From: Acarospora socialis
Lineage: Eukaryota > Ascomycota > Lecanoromycetes > Acarosporales > Acarosporaceae
NCBI GenBank assembly: GCA_025617375.2
Contig: JAMYGW020000012.1
Coordinates: 930,001-994,000, forward strand
Reading direction: 5' to 3'
DNA length: 64,000 bases
Every line of letters starts with the position of its first letter. Positions within the stretch are counted from its first letter, which is position 1. Below, in pieces: positions 12,350 to 24,600 of this stretch. The position numbers and the translations under genes were made by a program. Below the pieces are notes generated by a model that worked only from the letters and a program-made list of their open reading frames with translations, was not told where the DNA came from and did not search any database.

Positions 12350-13492
12350 TTAACGCTTTGACCGTTCGGCCATAGCCATCTTCAACACCTCGCCCTCCAT
12401 CTCGCGATCCGACATGTTACTCGAACCACTCTCCAGACTCCGTGCTGCCTCCACTGACCAGTTCTCCGAGTCCGTATCACTACCATCGAAACTCGGCTCT
12501 CTCGAAGCCACCGGTGTCCAGCCAAACTCCCGGACTTGATCCGGACCAAATCTGACACCCTTGTTGCGCACCTGAGGTTTCTTTTCCGCGTAGGTCGGCT
12601 CGTAACTCGGTGCTCGCTTGATCAGAGAGTGTGCCGCTTCGATCAAAGTCGTTCTAGGCTCGGCGGGTGGTTGTTTGAGTATAGAAATTGGTGGTGCAAT
12701 GGGTGGTCTAGGTGGCCCATCGGCGTCGAATGGTGGAGGAGGTGTACCAGCATGTTCGTCATGAGAGATATAGATATCAAGCTCGTTTCGAGATTGTTGC
12801 GGTATCTGCGGTTTCTCCTGGGGCCAACGCTGGCTCCAGCCTTCGTCTGTTTCGTCTCGACCTTTGATATCAAACACTTCCTTGACCTTTCCCATTGCAC
12901 GGGCGACGTTCATCAACTTCTCATAGTTTATTGGAGGCGGCGAGGCATTGCCGGTCCAGTTGTCTTCTGATCCGGACTCACCGGCCTCTTTGCGGGCTCT
13001 TCCCCTCTTGCGTCGTCGGTAAAAGTAGTATGAGATCCCTATTACAAGCCCGGCCAGAACACCAACGGCTACACCCATGATAGTATTGAGCATGGATGGC
13101 TTTGCGGTTGTTGTTGTCGACGGAAGTGTTCCCGCCCCATTTGTGACTTCATTCGAACCCGACGTAGCGCTATTGGAAAGAGAAGAAGGTGGAGGATTAG
13201 GTGGCGTTGTTATGGTACTTGAGGGCGCTATCAATCCAGTAACACTCGAAGACACGCCTGCCAAGGGCGGGTAAGTGGTTTCTGAGGACGGTGCTGGTCC
13301 CGTGACGAAGGGCGTAGGATATGGTCCATTGCCGGTCATGGAGGTCGGTTGTACTGTCTGAGCAATGGTGGCGGTAGTCTTGCCAGCCTGATCCATCAGA
13401 TATGTCGTTTCTTGGAGCCATGGCTGAAATTCATTGCCTCCAACGTCTATGATCTTCGTTCCTGCACTTGAGTATATGGTGGCGGTAACCAT
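12350..13492 (-). CDS. Single-pass membrane protein with Ser/Thr/Pro-rich ectodomain
   Basis: A 380-aa frame of a layout common in fungal surface sensors and mucin-like proteins. Residues 1-135 are Ser/Thr/Pro-rich (probably O-glycosylated), then a transmembrane helix (MGVAVGVLAGLVIGISYYF, about 138-158) with a basic stop-transfer RRRKRGRARK, then about 220 aa of cytoplasmic, Pro-rich, probably disordered tail. No signal peptide opens this frame and an in-frame stop lies just upstream. The sequence before the ATG resembles a splice acceptor, so a short 5' exon carrying a signal peptide may lie between 13,500 and 13,640; I could not fix it. Specific function unknown. Confidence 0.68.
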   Translation of the reverse strand: MVTATIYSSAGTKIIDVGGNEFQPWLQETTYLMDQAGKTTATIAQTVQPTSMTGNGPYPTPFVTGPAPSSETTYPPLAGVSSSVTGLIAPSSTITTPPNPPPSSLSNSATSGSNEVTNGAGTLPSTTTTAKPSMLNTIMGVAVGVLAGLVIGISYYFYRRRKRGRARKEAGESGSEDNWTGNASPPPINYEKLMNVARAMGKVKEVFDIKGRDETDEGWSQRWPQEKPQIPQQSRNELDIYISHDEHAGTPPPPFDADGPPRPPIAPPISILKQPPAEPRTTLIEAAHSLIKRAPSYEPTYAEKKPQVRNKGVRFGPDQVREFGWTPVASREPSFDGSDTDSENWSVEAARSLESGSSNMSDREMEGEVLKMAMAERSKR

Positions 13493-14780
13493 CCTGGCTT
13501 GAGCCTCGGTTCAAGCCGAGTTGTACAGATCTGAGGATATATTAACATTCTCTTCATCTATAGCGAAAGCAGAGACAGAACGAAGTGTACCAATGCCGGA
13601 GTCGGTAAGAGGTGCGGTCCTGCCATAAGGTTCACGTGGTGAATGCCAAGTAAGACAAAGGCGTCATGCCACCCGAGAGGTCTCGTGATTGTCGACCTGA
13701 CGTGCGATCAGCAGAGGGTGAATGACTTCTGTCTTGACCTACTGGTATAAAACCGCGATGACAGTCCAGACTCCACATGCTGTACGAGAAATAGCATGGA
13801 TCACATATTTGCTGCGGTGATGAGCAGGATAGCTCATCATGTCTGAAAACATGATGGGCAGTAAGACACAAGTAGGAAGACTAGTAATGGACAACTGTAG
13901 AGACTTATACAGCTTATCTCCTTGACCTATCGTACGGACTTCCCAGTGCAAGGAAAACAAGCAGGCGGCTAAGGAAGGGACTGGAGAAATCTTGACAAGC
14001 GACAATGAAAAGGGCAAGGAGTCGCTGAGTTACGGCAACTCAATACATGGAAAACACATAACGAGACATGACACGTAGTACCTCGCTCACCAGGTCTATC
14101 CTGCTGCTCTTGAGAGACATTGCGTTCTTCAGGGGACTGCTGGGGCCTAGACTAAGTGCATCAGTTTTCAGAGGTGATTTTGGTGCTTGGGGCGACAGCT
14201 GAGTCAGCACAGAGCACTGAACTAAGGGCACATATCGCTGGATGGGTGTGACGATGTTGAGATAGATATCAGCATATCGCTTCCTGGGGAGTATTAGACA
14301 TTGCTTCTCTGGCAAGCTATTAGATTGTGATCTCGACTTGGCTGTACGATAGGCTCAGCCATCACACCAGTTTCAACTGATTCTAGCCCCCTAGCTGTAT
14401 ATCCCACAACGCATATGGACCGTTGAATGTGACAACAAAATTGGGAGCCGAAGAGTACGACAATTTATGATAGATAACATATAATACTATTGCGAAGATC
14501 ATTTTGAATTGACACATGGTTTTATTTCGAGAAGTTCAAGTCTAGCTAAGGCTGTGCCGGAGCCGACACATGAACGCATACCTAAATCTGTGCCGAATCT
14601 AAGGTATGCAGGCTCTGCCTACACCCCAAAGTCACGTCAAAGCCCGCACCTAAATATCTGGAAGCTGCCTCAAGTCTACTGTCGGGACTAGCTCCTCCTG
14701 CACGCTCGTCCGCTAAGACTGAAAAGAGTCGCTGTTCTAGGCAGCCATCAATCTGCCCCGTCAACACCTCGCTGCGTACC
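13493..14780. other. Intergenic region, possible 5' exon of the membrane-protein gene
   Basis: A short hairpin (GGCTTGA..TCAAGCC) lies at 13,497-13,518. A hydrophobic stretch on the minus strand around 13,560-13,625 could encode a signal peptide for the adjacent gene. Nothing else recognised. Confidence 0.4.
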
Positions 14781-15443
14781 TTAGGTATTTGCGACTGTTG
14801 CCCAACGGAGAGGCCAGGTATTGAACGGATCTGGGTTTGACCCGAGGGCGAAAATGGCGATCTCGCCCGGAGTATATCCTTCCTGAAAGGTAATCCCAAT
14901 CTGCACCTCAGCCGGGGCTTGGACGACCATCTGAAGGGTGCCGACATTCGACCACGGCTGGGTTATACCGATTACCCTTCTTTGATGAGGATGATCCGTA
15001 GTTCCCCCCACGCGTGCGGAGATCTCGTTGATCCTCTTACCGGCCGGAGTGCGTATGCTGAGGACATAGACGTTGCCGGGAACCAGCTGAGGGAAGCCCA
15101 TTCTGAAGTATCGGTACGGTAGCGCGGGGAAAAAGAAGCTCGTAATTTGGTGGCAGACATTAGGCAACGCTCCGCTCCGAACTCGGGGCACAATGACTGC
15201 CCTGGTGCCCTTTGTCTTCGATTGATCATTCGTTAAGGGTGTCGTGTCGGGCTGTAAGTTCAGGCTGAGGGTATTCGACCAATCCAGGGGGCAAGTGGCG
15301 GCGTTATGGTTTTGGGGATACGGGAGATCTGGTAGGTCCGCCCGTCGCAGATGTGAACGCTGTGGTTGCGCGAGGCCATGAAATTGGAGAAGAACGAAAT
15401 ACCATGTAAGGAACAGCAGTGGTGAAGAACTGAGCAGCTGCAT
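14781..15443 (-). CDS. Predicted secreted protein, 220 aa
   Basis: Opens with a signal peptide (MQLLSSSPLLFLTWYFVLL, cleavage near LAQPQ). The mature part is about 190 aa, with only two Cys (TCPLDW, NVCHQI) and a beta-rich look (YRYFRMGFPQLVPGNVYVL, VQIGITFQEGY). I do not recognise the fold. Single exon, no membrane helix after the signal and no GPI-anchor tail. It lies about 1.3 kb from the start of the AT-rich block on the minus strand. Small secreted proteins beside transposon-rich AT blocks are a common setting for plant-interaction effectors, but nothing in the protein itself shows that role. Confidence 0.65.
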   Translation of the reverse strand: MQLLSSSPLLFLTWYFVLLQFHGLAQPQRSHLRRADLPDLPYPQNHNAATCPLDWSNTLSLNLQPDTTPLTNDQSKTKGTRAVIVPRVRSGALPNVCHQITSFFFPALPYRYFRMGFPQLVPGNVYVLSIRTPAGKRINEISARVGGTTDHPHQRRVIGITQPWSNVGTLQMVVQAPAEVQIGITFQEGYTPGEIAIFALGSNPDPFNTWPLRWATVANT

Positions 15444-16474
15444 CGCGATGATTTTGGAATGCTTCTCGTCCGGTGAGACTAATTTGTGAGGCTTAGCACT
15501 GCCTTAGCGGACCGATATTCTTCTTCCCCGATCAAGTTCATCCCATTCTAATTTATACCAAGCCGTACACATATCCCTCATGAAACCCGGCCAGAAAAGG
15601 AACGCTCATACAAGGAAGAGCTATATGATGTATATCCTCAAGGACATGAGTGCATCGCGTAGAGACGATCCGTCAAATAGACTTATCCATCGGCAGGATT
15701 GTTTCAGTAAGGTATCAAGATCGATCTACAATCTCGAGGATCTCCTTGCTCTCGCGCGTGGATGTGTTTTAAGTCGATACTGCGCCCCAAAGCATATGTA
15801 CTTTATAGAGACGGTATCCGCATCGTTTAATACTAACTGAAGAACACATCCTTGCATGGTATTATTGAAAAAAGATGTTGGCTGTCGAGCTGTGCAGACT
15901 GCTCGCAAGTGAAAGGCGATCTAACTCTCATCGCAAGCGTCTGTTAGGCCACTATTCTTTGTTAGTCGCCAACTGCACCACCATGACTTGTAACTCTCTG
16001 TGCTGTCAGTGACTAATGTCCATTTCTGTCAGCACAATTGCGCATATTGTTGAAGATTGATGACTTACTTTTGGTGAAGCATAGGAAGTGTAGGATTCCG
16101 TTGTTGAGTTAGGGTAGAGGGCTAAGTCAGCGGATCAAAGTGTGGCTGACCCTCAGACAAAGGACAACAAACCTTTAATGATATGACGTGGAGCGTAACT
16201 GTGTCTCTCAACTATAGTACTATATCAATTGCTCACCGATGTGTCTCTGAGTCTCTTTGCTTGAGATCATCAGGGATGGTCTATTGCAGAAGCCGACGAA
16301 GCCATTCAGAGTGATGTGGGCGTAGTCATTATCGAGGCAAGATCAATCTTTTGCTCATCATTCTCTACCAGCGCATTTGACGGCAAGAAAGGTTACCTTA
16401 GTGCACCAACCTTCGTAAAGTGACTGCCTTCTCACGTTGATTGCGCTTCTACATTGTACCTATGACTAATATTA
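15444..16474. other. Intergenic region up to the AT-rich block
   Basis: Unique sequence of ordinary composition, with CpG present to within about 30 bp of the transposon edge. No gene, RNA or repeat recognised. Confidence 0.5.
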
Positions 16475-16509
16475 TGGGTGACTGAGACTGACTTAACAAC
16501 AACCAAGAA
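16475..16509 (+). repeat. Left terminal inverted repeat of the outer transposon
   Basis: Starts TGGGTGACTGAGACTGACTT and ends ACAACCAAGAA. Matches the reverse complement of 39826-39860 at 32 of 35 positions. TA precedes it. Confidence 0.8.
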
Positions 16510-16721
16510 AATTTTCTGAATTTTGTAACATACAACAAAATGATAGTTCAAGAACAGCATGTGCATATTTCACATTATTGTAGAACTTGCACACAATGTT
16601 CTTGAATAATTCAGCTGAGATTTGAACTCAGATTCTAAAAGATGTAGTACTACATAATTTATGTGTTATTGCTTACATCACTGAATCTGTTGATGTGAAT
16701 TGCATGATATATATTAATATA

Positions 16722-16931
16722 TATTGAGAGATAAAAGAATACTTGTGCTATACTACTGACTAACTGCCTATCTAGTGAAACATACACTGTTGACTTGATC
16801 ATGATCAATGTAAATTGTAAAGATTGTCTATTTACATGCTCTGTCACACAGACTATATGAATAATGAGTAATTTTTGATGTTAATTTCAACTAAGATTAT
16901 GAAAGCAGCTAAAACATTACATTTTTCAATA
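16722..16931 (-). repeat. LTR of element A (its 3' LTR)
   Basis: 210 bp, inverted relative to the LTRs of element B and of the same family. Ends carry the short inverted motif TGTTGAGA..TCTCAACA in worn form. Confidence 0.85.
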
Positions 16932-19900
16932 TTTTTACTCAGTGATGCTGCATTTATTGACTTTCATTAACAGTAAGTTTCAGTTGTTCAACAAAGTGCT
17001 TAAAGATTCATTTAAATAAAAACTTAATTAATTCATCAGTCATCATGTCTTGACTGAATACAAAGTTCACATCAATCTGATTTTGCTTGTGCAGATTATA
17101 AATATGATGATAAACAATATTAATGTGCTTTAATTGCTCATACATATGTGCATTCTTAATCAAAATCAAAACAATCTGATTATCTTTCTTGAGCTGAAGA
17201 AATGAGACTGTTTAATGAACTTTATTTTTCTTGATGTTTACACAATATGAATTATCTTCAAAATACTTATTCATATTCATGTCTTACAGCATCTGTATAA
17301 GTCAGATCTCAGTTTTTACACATATTGATATGATTATGTATTCAGTCTCTGTAATTGAAATAATAATAAACTTTTGCTTTTAATTTGTTCATAATACTGA
17401 TTTATCTTCAAGTATATACATATGTTTCAAAATTAATTTTCAATCTTGTTTGTCTGATGCATAATTGAAGTTGAAGTATTTAAATATAACTTAACTTTCA
17501 CTGAACTTATACACAATGTTAAAATTAATAATTAATTTCACATATCACAGCAGTTTCTTAAGTGCATATTCATGATGTTCTGTAAAATCATTAAAATATT
17601 GACTTAATTGATTTAGAGTAAAGATAATGTCTGATTAAATATGAATCACTGCATACATTAGATTTTCAATTACATATTGATACTGTCTTTAATCTATTCT
17701 TTGATCAGTTGAGCTGATGAAGTAAAAGTATTATATTTATTGAGTAAAATTGTTGTAATCTTGTGTTTATTGAACTACATGTGAAGATCTTTCAGCATCT
17801 TGTTTACATAATGAATTTAATTTAGATGTAGAATTCTTTTCTTATGATTGTGTATAACTTATATGTTAAGAATTTTCTGTGTCTTTCTCAAGTTCTTAAT
17901 TTTAAATATTTTCACAAGAACTTTCTTAAATCAAAAAATGTGTATTAAACTTGCTGAAACTACAATCATATTGTTTACATAGAGAAGCAGCATGATTCTT
18001 TTGATGCTGTTGATGAGAAAACATAAGTTAATATTGTTTTAATGAAAGTTTAATTTGCATAGATCAGTAATACATTATTTATGTTAATTTTATGCAGTTT
18101 GCTTCAGATCATAAAGACTATACAGTATATATAGTGTACAGTTAGATGCAACTTGAATTTCAGAAAAAACTGTTATGTAGATGATCTTCTTAAGAAAGAA
18201 TTTTGTGAAAATATTGTTGATATTTACTTAATAACATTCAAGATTCTCAAGAACAACAATGACAAAAAAAACTTAAAGAGTGTTGAACTTGACTGTAAAT
18301 ACAAATGTATTTTTATAATTAATATTATACATCTGTGAAAAATCTCTCATCATAACTTTTGTTTTAAACTTGTTCAGAAATTCATCAGTATTCAGTTTGA
18401 GTTTGAATATTCATTTACTGATTATTATATTTATATTCTTTAATGACATAATCTCTTCTCATGTTCTGTTGACTGTCAGAATCATTAATTTTGCATAAAT
18501 AATATTTTTTTACATCTTTTCTCAAACTGAGTCTCTCACTGCTTCAATATAGATAACAAATGTGAAAATGTCAGATCTAATGTTCTTAATATTTTTTTCA
18601 TTATTTACAGTAAATGTCATGAACATCAGCATAGTTCATAATATTTTAATCATCAATTTGTTGAAATCTTCATTGTTGTTGTTCTGTTTTCTCTTTGAAA
18701 TCTTGATGCACAAGAATGTCTTAACTTTCTCAGTTAAAATATTTAATGTTTTGCTGACAGAAACTTCAATGTGTAAAAACTGTTTAATTTCACTCTGTTT
18801 ATTTGTCTATAATCTGTTTAAATTGATTGCAGTTGATTTATTCATCATATAAATATTTGATGAAAATGTATTAAGATTGTCTGCAGTCAACTTAAACTCT
18901 TTTTTGTTATTTAAACTCATGAATTTGAATTTGTGAATTTGCTCAGAGACAGTAAACAGAGTTGTAAATGCTGTGAGATCTGTGATGACTACATTCTTTT
19001 ATAATTATTTAATTGATTTTTGTTCAGACAGAATGTTCAGTGTTTGTTTTTGCAGTTTGAAATTAACACTGTTTTTCTTTTCATTCTCAGTGAACTTTAC
19101 AGCATAACTTTTGATGATTTACTTAAGATTTGAAACTCAAAGCAGATATTGTTTTGTGATTTTATTCACATAATTCATAAAAACTCTCACTCATTCTTAA
19201 TTCATAAACTTATTCTGTCTACTCTTCAGCAACAATCTGAGATCAATATAGAAGTAATATTTGCAATTTCAGACACAAATGTAATCAATAAATGACTGCA
19301 CATCAGTGAAAGTTTTCTTCAGAGTTATTTGTCTGTTGTTGATTAAGAAATTAATTGCTGTTTAATTGCAAAAATAAACATTTGTTTGCACTGTCTCTGC
19401 TTAGAACTTTATTGAAAGTTCTGTTTTTTAAATCATGATGTACATTGAATTCTCAGTGATACAGATGACTTTTTCAGCAATATTATTCTGAATAAACATG
19501 TAGAACACAGTATACTGTGATGTAATATTAAAAAATTTGCATCAGTTATTCAGAATTGATCTTAATTCTATAATATTGTCACTTTATACAGCAAGCACTC
19601 TCACATCAATTTGAAGCTCAATCTTTAAATTGTTACTTTTGCAGTTTCTGTGAAACATTATTGCATTATTTCAGCAGTATTATTTATGTCTTTTAAAAAT
19701 AGTTGTTCACAATCTTTAGAAAGTACTGATGTTTGATAAATGATAGAAATAAGAAATTGCATATGTCAATAAAAATTAAAACAAGAATGTTGATCTTCTG
19801 CTTACTCACAGTATGTTTTTGCTGATTGACAAACTTAATGATGACACAAACTTCACATATATTTTTCTTGTCTTCAGCAATGAAAATTAATTTCTTAAGA

Positions 19901-21167
19901 ATTATGATTTTGTGAAGATTGCAGAGTTTTATGAAGTCAAGATGAATAAATTGTTGATGTTACAGCTTATAAATCTTGATCTTTTCACTTAAAAATAAAG
20001 TGTTAGCAGAAAATGAAGTGTCAGCAAAGCTTAATGAGTCAATTTGTATTTAAAAGTTCACATTTGATACTGTGACTGAAAGAGTTATCTTTGAATTGAA
20101 TAACATGTGCATAACAGATAACAGAATAAACTCATTCAGTTTTTTTGCAATATATTTAACTATATAGACACTGTTCTGCTCAGACACTTTTATTATGACA
20201 TTGTTATGTTTATTCTGCATATAAAGACTGTGCTGATTAAAACTTTTCTGCAATTTTATTTTACACATTTACTTTTTTGATAGAAGATTAACTTCTAGTT
20301 CAGATATATAAAGTGTTGAACTCAGATTTATAAAGTTTCTGAATTTGTTCTACATCACAGTTACTTTACAGTAGTGAGAGTATAAGTGTTTTTTTTTTCA
20401 ACTTTAATTCTTCAGCATCATATGCATATTAAGAAGTTGCTGAAAAATTAATATTAATCAATTATATATGTAAAGCATTCAGAATTTGCAATTCATTCAA
20501 AACTAAGTATTTTACTGACAGCTTTCTTAAACAGAGTAACAATCTCATTGTTTTTCTCTGCATCAGACTCAAATAAAAATGAGTTATTGTTTTTCTCAGT
20601 CTCAACATCAAAAACTCTATGTTTTCTGTTTCTGTGCTTAAACTTTATTTTGTTTTTATAATGTAAGTTGTTTACAAACAATTTGTCTGACTTTCTAACT
20701 GATTTAACTGTAATTAAAACAAATAACTTTCTTAACTCAATGTTTTTGCAAGTGACAGAAAGATATTCACAGTCTTAAATGTGATGAAAGTCATGACAGA
20801 AAAAACATTTAATTAATTTATGCTAAAAAGAACAGTTATTGCTGAAGCTTAACAATCTTCAATAATGATATTTCACATCATGCTGATATGAGTGTGTCAA
20901 ATTTTTCTTTTTGTGTTAATCTGTTCATAAAACAGTTTCAATAATTTTTAATTGTGTTTTTTTCTCTTGAAGCTTCTACAGACTTCTTTTGATGTTTGAG
21001 ATGTTTTAAGTATTGATTGTGTTGTAAATCACTGTGTAGTTCTCAGATAATGTTTAAAGAAGTGTTTAAAATTATTGTTTAAACTTAAATAAATCAGTCA
21101 TATCAGACTGAGTTACAGCAATATTTCTGCTCAGCTTACTGAGATATGTTTATACTTTATTAATAAA

Positions 21168-21377
21168 TGTTGAGAAGTGCAATGTTCTAGCTGCTTTCAT
21201 AGTCTTAGTTGAGACTAACATCAGAAATTACTCATTACTCATATAGTCTGCATGACAGAGTATGTGAAAAAATAATCTCTGCAACTCATATTGATCATAG
21301 TTAAGTTGACAATGTACATTTCACTAAATAGACAGTTAGTCAGCAGTATAGCACAAGTATTTTTTTATTTCTCAATA
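21168..21377 (+). repeat. 5' LTR of element B
   Basis: 210 bp, starting TGTTGAGAAGTG and ending CTCAATA. Confidence 0.88.
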
Positions 21378-21450
21378 AATTATGAACTCAGATTAGCAAG
21401 AAGCTTTCTAGAGAAAGTGCATACTATTTTAGTGTCTTGACAGCTTGATA

Positions 21451-21660
21451 TGAGAACTCAAAGATTGAGCAAAACAAGCATTATTAACCATCAATACAGA
21501 GCTCTAAGATTGAGCAAAACAATATTTCTCAACAGTTGATACAGAACTCAAAGATTAAGCAAAATAACACTCTTAACACTCAATACAGAGCTCAAAGATT
21601 GAGCAAAACAAGACATACTGATGACTTGATACAGTGCTTAATAGTTAAGCAAAATAAGCA
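21451..21660 (+). repeat. Five tandem units of about 45 bp in the leader of element B
   Basis: Each unit carries a small palindrome of the form CTCAAAGATTGAGC followed by AAAACAA and a variable tail. Inverted equivalents lie in the leader of element A at about 33,300-33,570. They sit between the LTR and gag, where priming and packaging signals of LTR elements usually lie. Confidence 0.7.
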
Positions 21661-24600
21661 CACACACAAACATATTCTTTCTCTTATTTACATTATCTTT
21701 TTTTTTTCTCTCATACATCTTATTACATTAGTTTATTCATTTCTTATACTATGTACCAACTATTATCACAAGTTACATCATGAACTTCAACAACTCTTTT
21801 ATGAAGCAATGACTTATCTCAGTTCTCACTCAGAAAAACTGCAATCAATGATTCACTTTCATGAAGAAATGACTAATAAATGAAAATCTATGATACATCA
21901 TTAAAATCTCAGTGATCAACACATCTGTCAGCAACTTCTTCTTTTTTTTAAGCAATCTTGACTTTGAAAATCAGAAAACTAATGCAAAAATTTTATACTG
22001 ACTCATCATCTGCATCAGTACAGACAATCAAGAATATTTGACAGACAAAATTAATGCAAAGAATATTTGAAATATCTTAAGATTCAAATACAAAAAAAAG
22101 TTGCAGATTACTGAAAAACAATATTTAACAGAGTTCATCAGATACAGAATGTCAGCAAATGTATTTATTAATGAAGTGTGAACTTATCTCAGCAAGCTCA
22201 GCAGAAAGATTGCTGCAACTTAGTTTGATATGACTGAACTGTTCAAGTCAGCATGATAATTTTAGACATTGCTTCAGACACTATTGAAGAACTATACAGT
22301 AATTTATGATGCAATTAATACTCAGAACACTTCAAACATTGAGAAAAATTTGCAGAAACTTCAAAAGAAAAAAACACAGTTAAAGATCACAGAGACTACT
22401 CTGTAAACAGATTTATGCAAGAATGAGTGAGATTTGATGCATATATATTAACATGATGTAAGATATCATTATTGAAGATTATCAAGCTCTGACAATGAGC
22501 ACTCTTCTTACTGCAAGTTATTTAAGTGTTTTCTCTGTTACAGCACTCATTGCATTTAAGACTGCAAATATCTTTCTGCTGTCTGCAAGAACATTGAGTT
22601 GAAAAAGTTAAGTAAGTTAACTGCAGACAACTTACATCACAACAAGTTAGAATTTAAGTGCAAAGAGAGAAAACATAAGATTTTTAATGCTGAGACTGAG
22701 AAAAACAGTGACTCATTCTTATCTAAGTCTGATGCAGAGAAAAACAATAAGATTGTTATTCTGTTTAAGAAAGTTATCAGTAAAATATTTAGTTCTGAAT
22801 GAGTTGCAGACTCTGAATACTTTATATACATAATTGATCAATGTCAATTCTTCAGTGATTTTTTAATACACATATGACACTGATGAATCAAAGTTGAGAA
22901 AAAACACTTATACTCTCACTACTATAAAGTAACTGTGATGTAGAACAAATTCAGAAACTTTATGAATCTAAGTTCAACACTTTATATATCTGAACTAGAA
23001 GTTAATCTTCTATCAAAAAAGTGAATATGTAAAATGAAATTGCAGAAAAACTTTGATCAGCACAGTTTTTACATGTGAAATAAACATGATAATGTCATGA
23101 TAAAAGCACTTGAGTGAGACAGTGTTTACATAGTTAAACACATTGCAAAAAAACTGAATAAGTTCACTCTGTTATCTGTCATACACATGTTATTCAATTC
23201 AGAGATGACTCTTTCAGTCACAGTATTAAATGTGAACTTTCAGATACAGACTGATTCATTAAGCTTTGCTGACACTTCATTTTTTGCTGACACTTTATTT
23301 TTAAGTGAAAAAGTCAAGATCTACAAACTGTAACATCAATAATTTGTTTATCTTAATTCTACAAAACTTCATGATCTTTACAAAATTATAATTTTTAAAA
23401 AGTCAATCTTCATTGCTGAAGACAAGAAGAACATCTGTGAAGTTTGTGTTTTCATTAAGTTTGTCAATCAGTGAAAACACAATATGAGTAAGAAAAAGAT
23501 CAACATTCTTGTTCTGATTTTCATTAATATATGTAACTTTTTATTTCTGTCATTTACTGAACATTAGTACTTTTTGAAGATTGTGAACAATTATTTTTGA
23601 AAGATATGAATAATACTGCTGAAACAACACAATAATGTTTCACAGAAACTGCAAGAGTAACAACTAAAAATTGAACTTCAAATCAATATGAGAATGCTTG
23701 CTGTACAGAGTGACAATGTTACAAAATTAAGATCAATTTTGAATAACTGATGCAGATTCTTTAACATTACATTGTAGTACACTGTGTTTTACATGTTTAT
23801 TCAGAATGATGTTGCTAAAAAGATCATTCATATCATTAAAAATTCAGTGCACATCATGATCAAGAAAACAGAACTTTTAATAAAATTCTGAGTGAAGATA
23901 GCACAAATAAATGTTTATCTTCATAACTAAACAGCAACTGATCTCTTAATCAACAGTAGACAAACAATTTTGAAAAAGATCTTCACTGATGTGCAGCTGT
24001 TCATTAATTACATTTGTATCTGAGATTGCAAGTACTACTTCTATATTGATTTCAAGTTGTTGCTGAAGAACAGACAGAATAAGTTTATGAATTAAGAATG
24101 AGTAAAAGTCTTCATTAACTATGTAAATAAAATCACAAAACAGTATCTGTTTTAAATTTCAGATCTTAAACAGATCATTAAGAGTTATGTTGTAAAGTTC
24201 ATTGAGAATGAAAAGAAAAACAGTGTTGATCTCAAACTGCAAAAATAAACACTGAACATTCTGTCTGAACAGAAGTCAGTTGAATAATTATGAAAAAATG
24301 TAATCATTACAAATTTCACAACATCTACAACTCTATCTACTGTCTCTGAGCAAACTTACAGATTTAGATTCATAAGTTTAGACAACAAAAAAGAATTCAA
24401 GTTGACTGTAGACAATCTTGATACATTTTCATTAAATATTTATATGATGAATAGATTAATTGTAATTAATTTAAACAGATTACAGACAAATGAACAAAAT
24501 GAGATTAAGCAGTTCTTATATATTGAAGTTCTTGTCAGCAAAGCACTGAATATTTTAACTGAGAAAGTTAAGACATTCTTGTGTGTTGAGATTTCAAAGA

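Noticed and set aside
16613-16632. tRNA T-arm-like sequence (minus strand, stem CTGAG/CTCAG with loop TTCAAAT)
   Set aside because: No matching anticodon arm, D-arm or acceptor stem could be built around it; probably chance inside AT-rich sequence.
18562-18852. Open frame of 96 aa on the plus strand (and its partner at 24440-24739, minus)
   Set aside because: Both are antisense shadows of the Copia polyprotein region; they are open because the mutation bias leaves few stops in that frame.
21451-21660. CRISPR-like regular repeats
   Set aside because: Eukaryotic context, units contiguous and diverged, located in an LTR-element leader; no spacers or cas genes.
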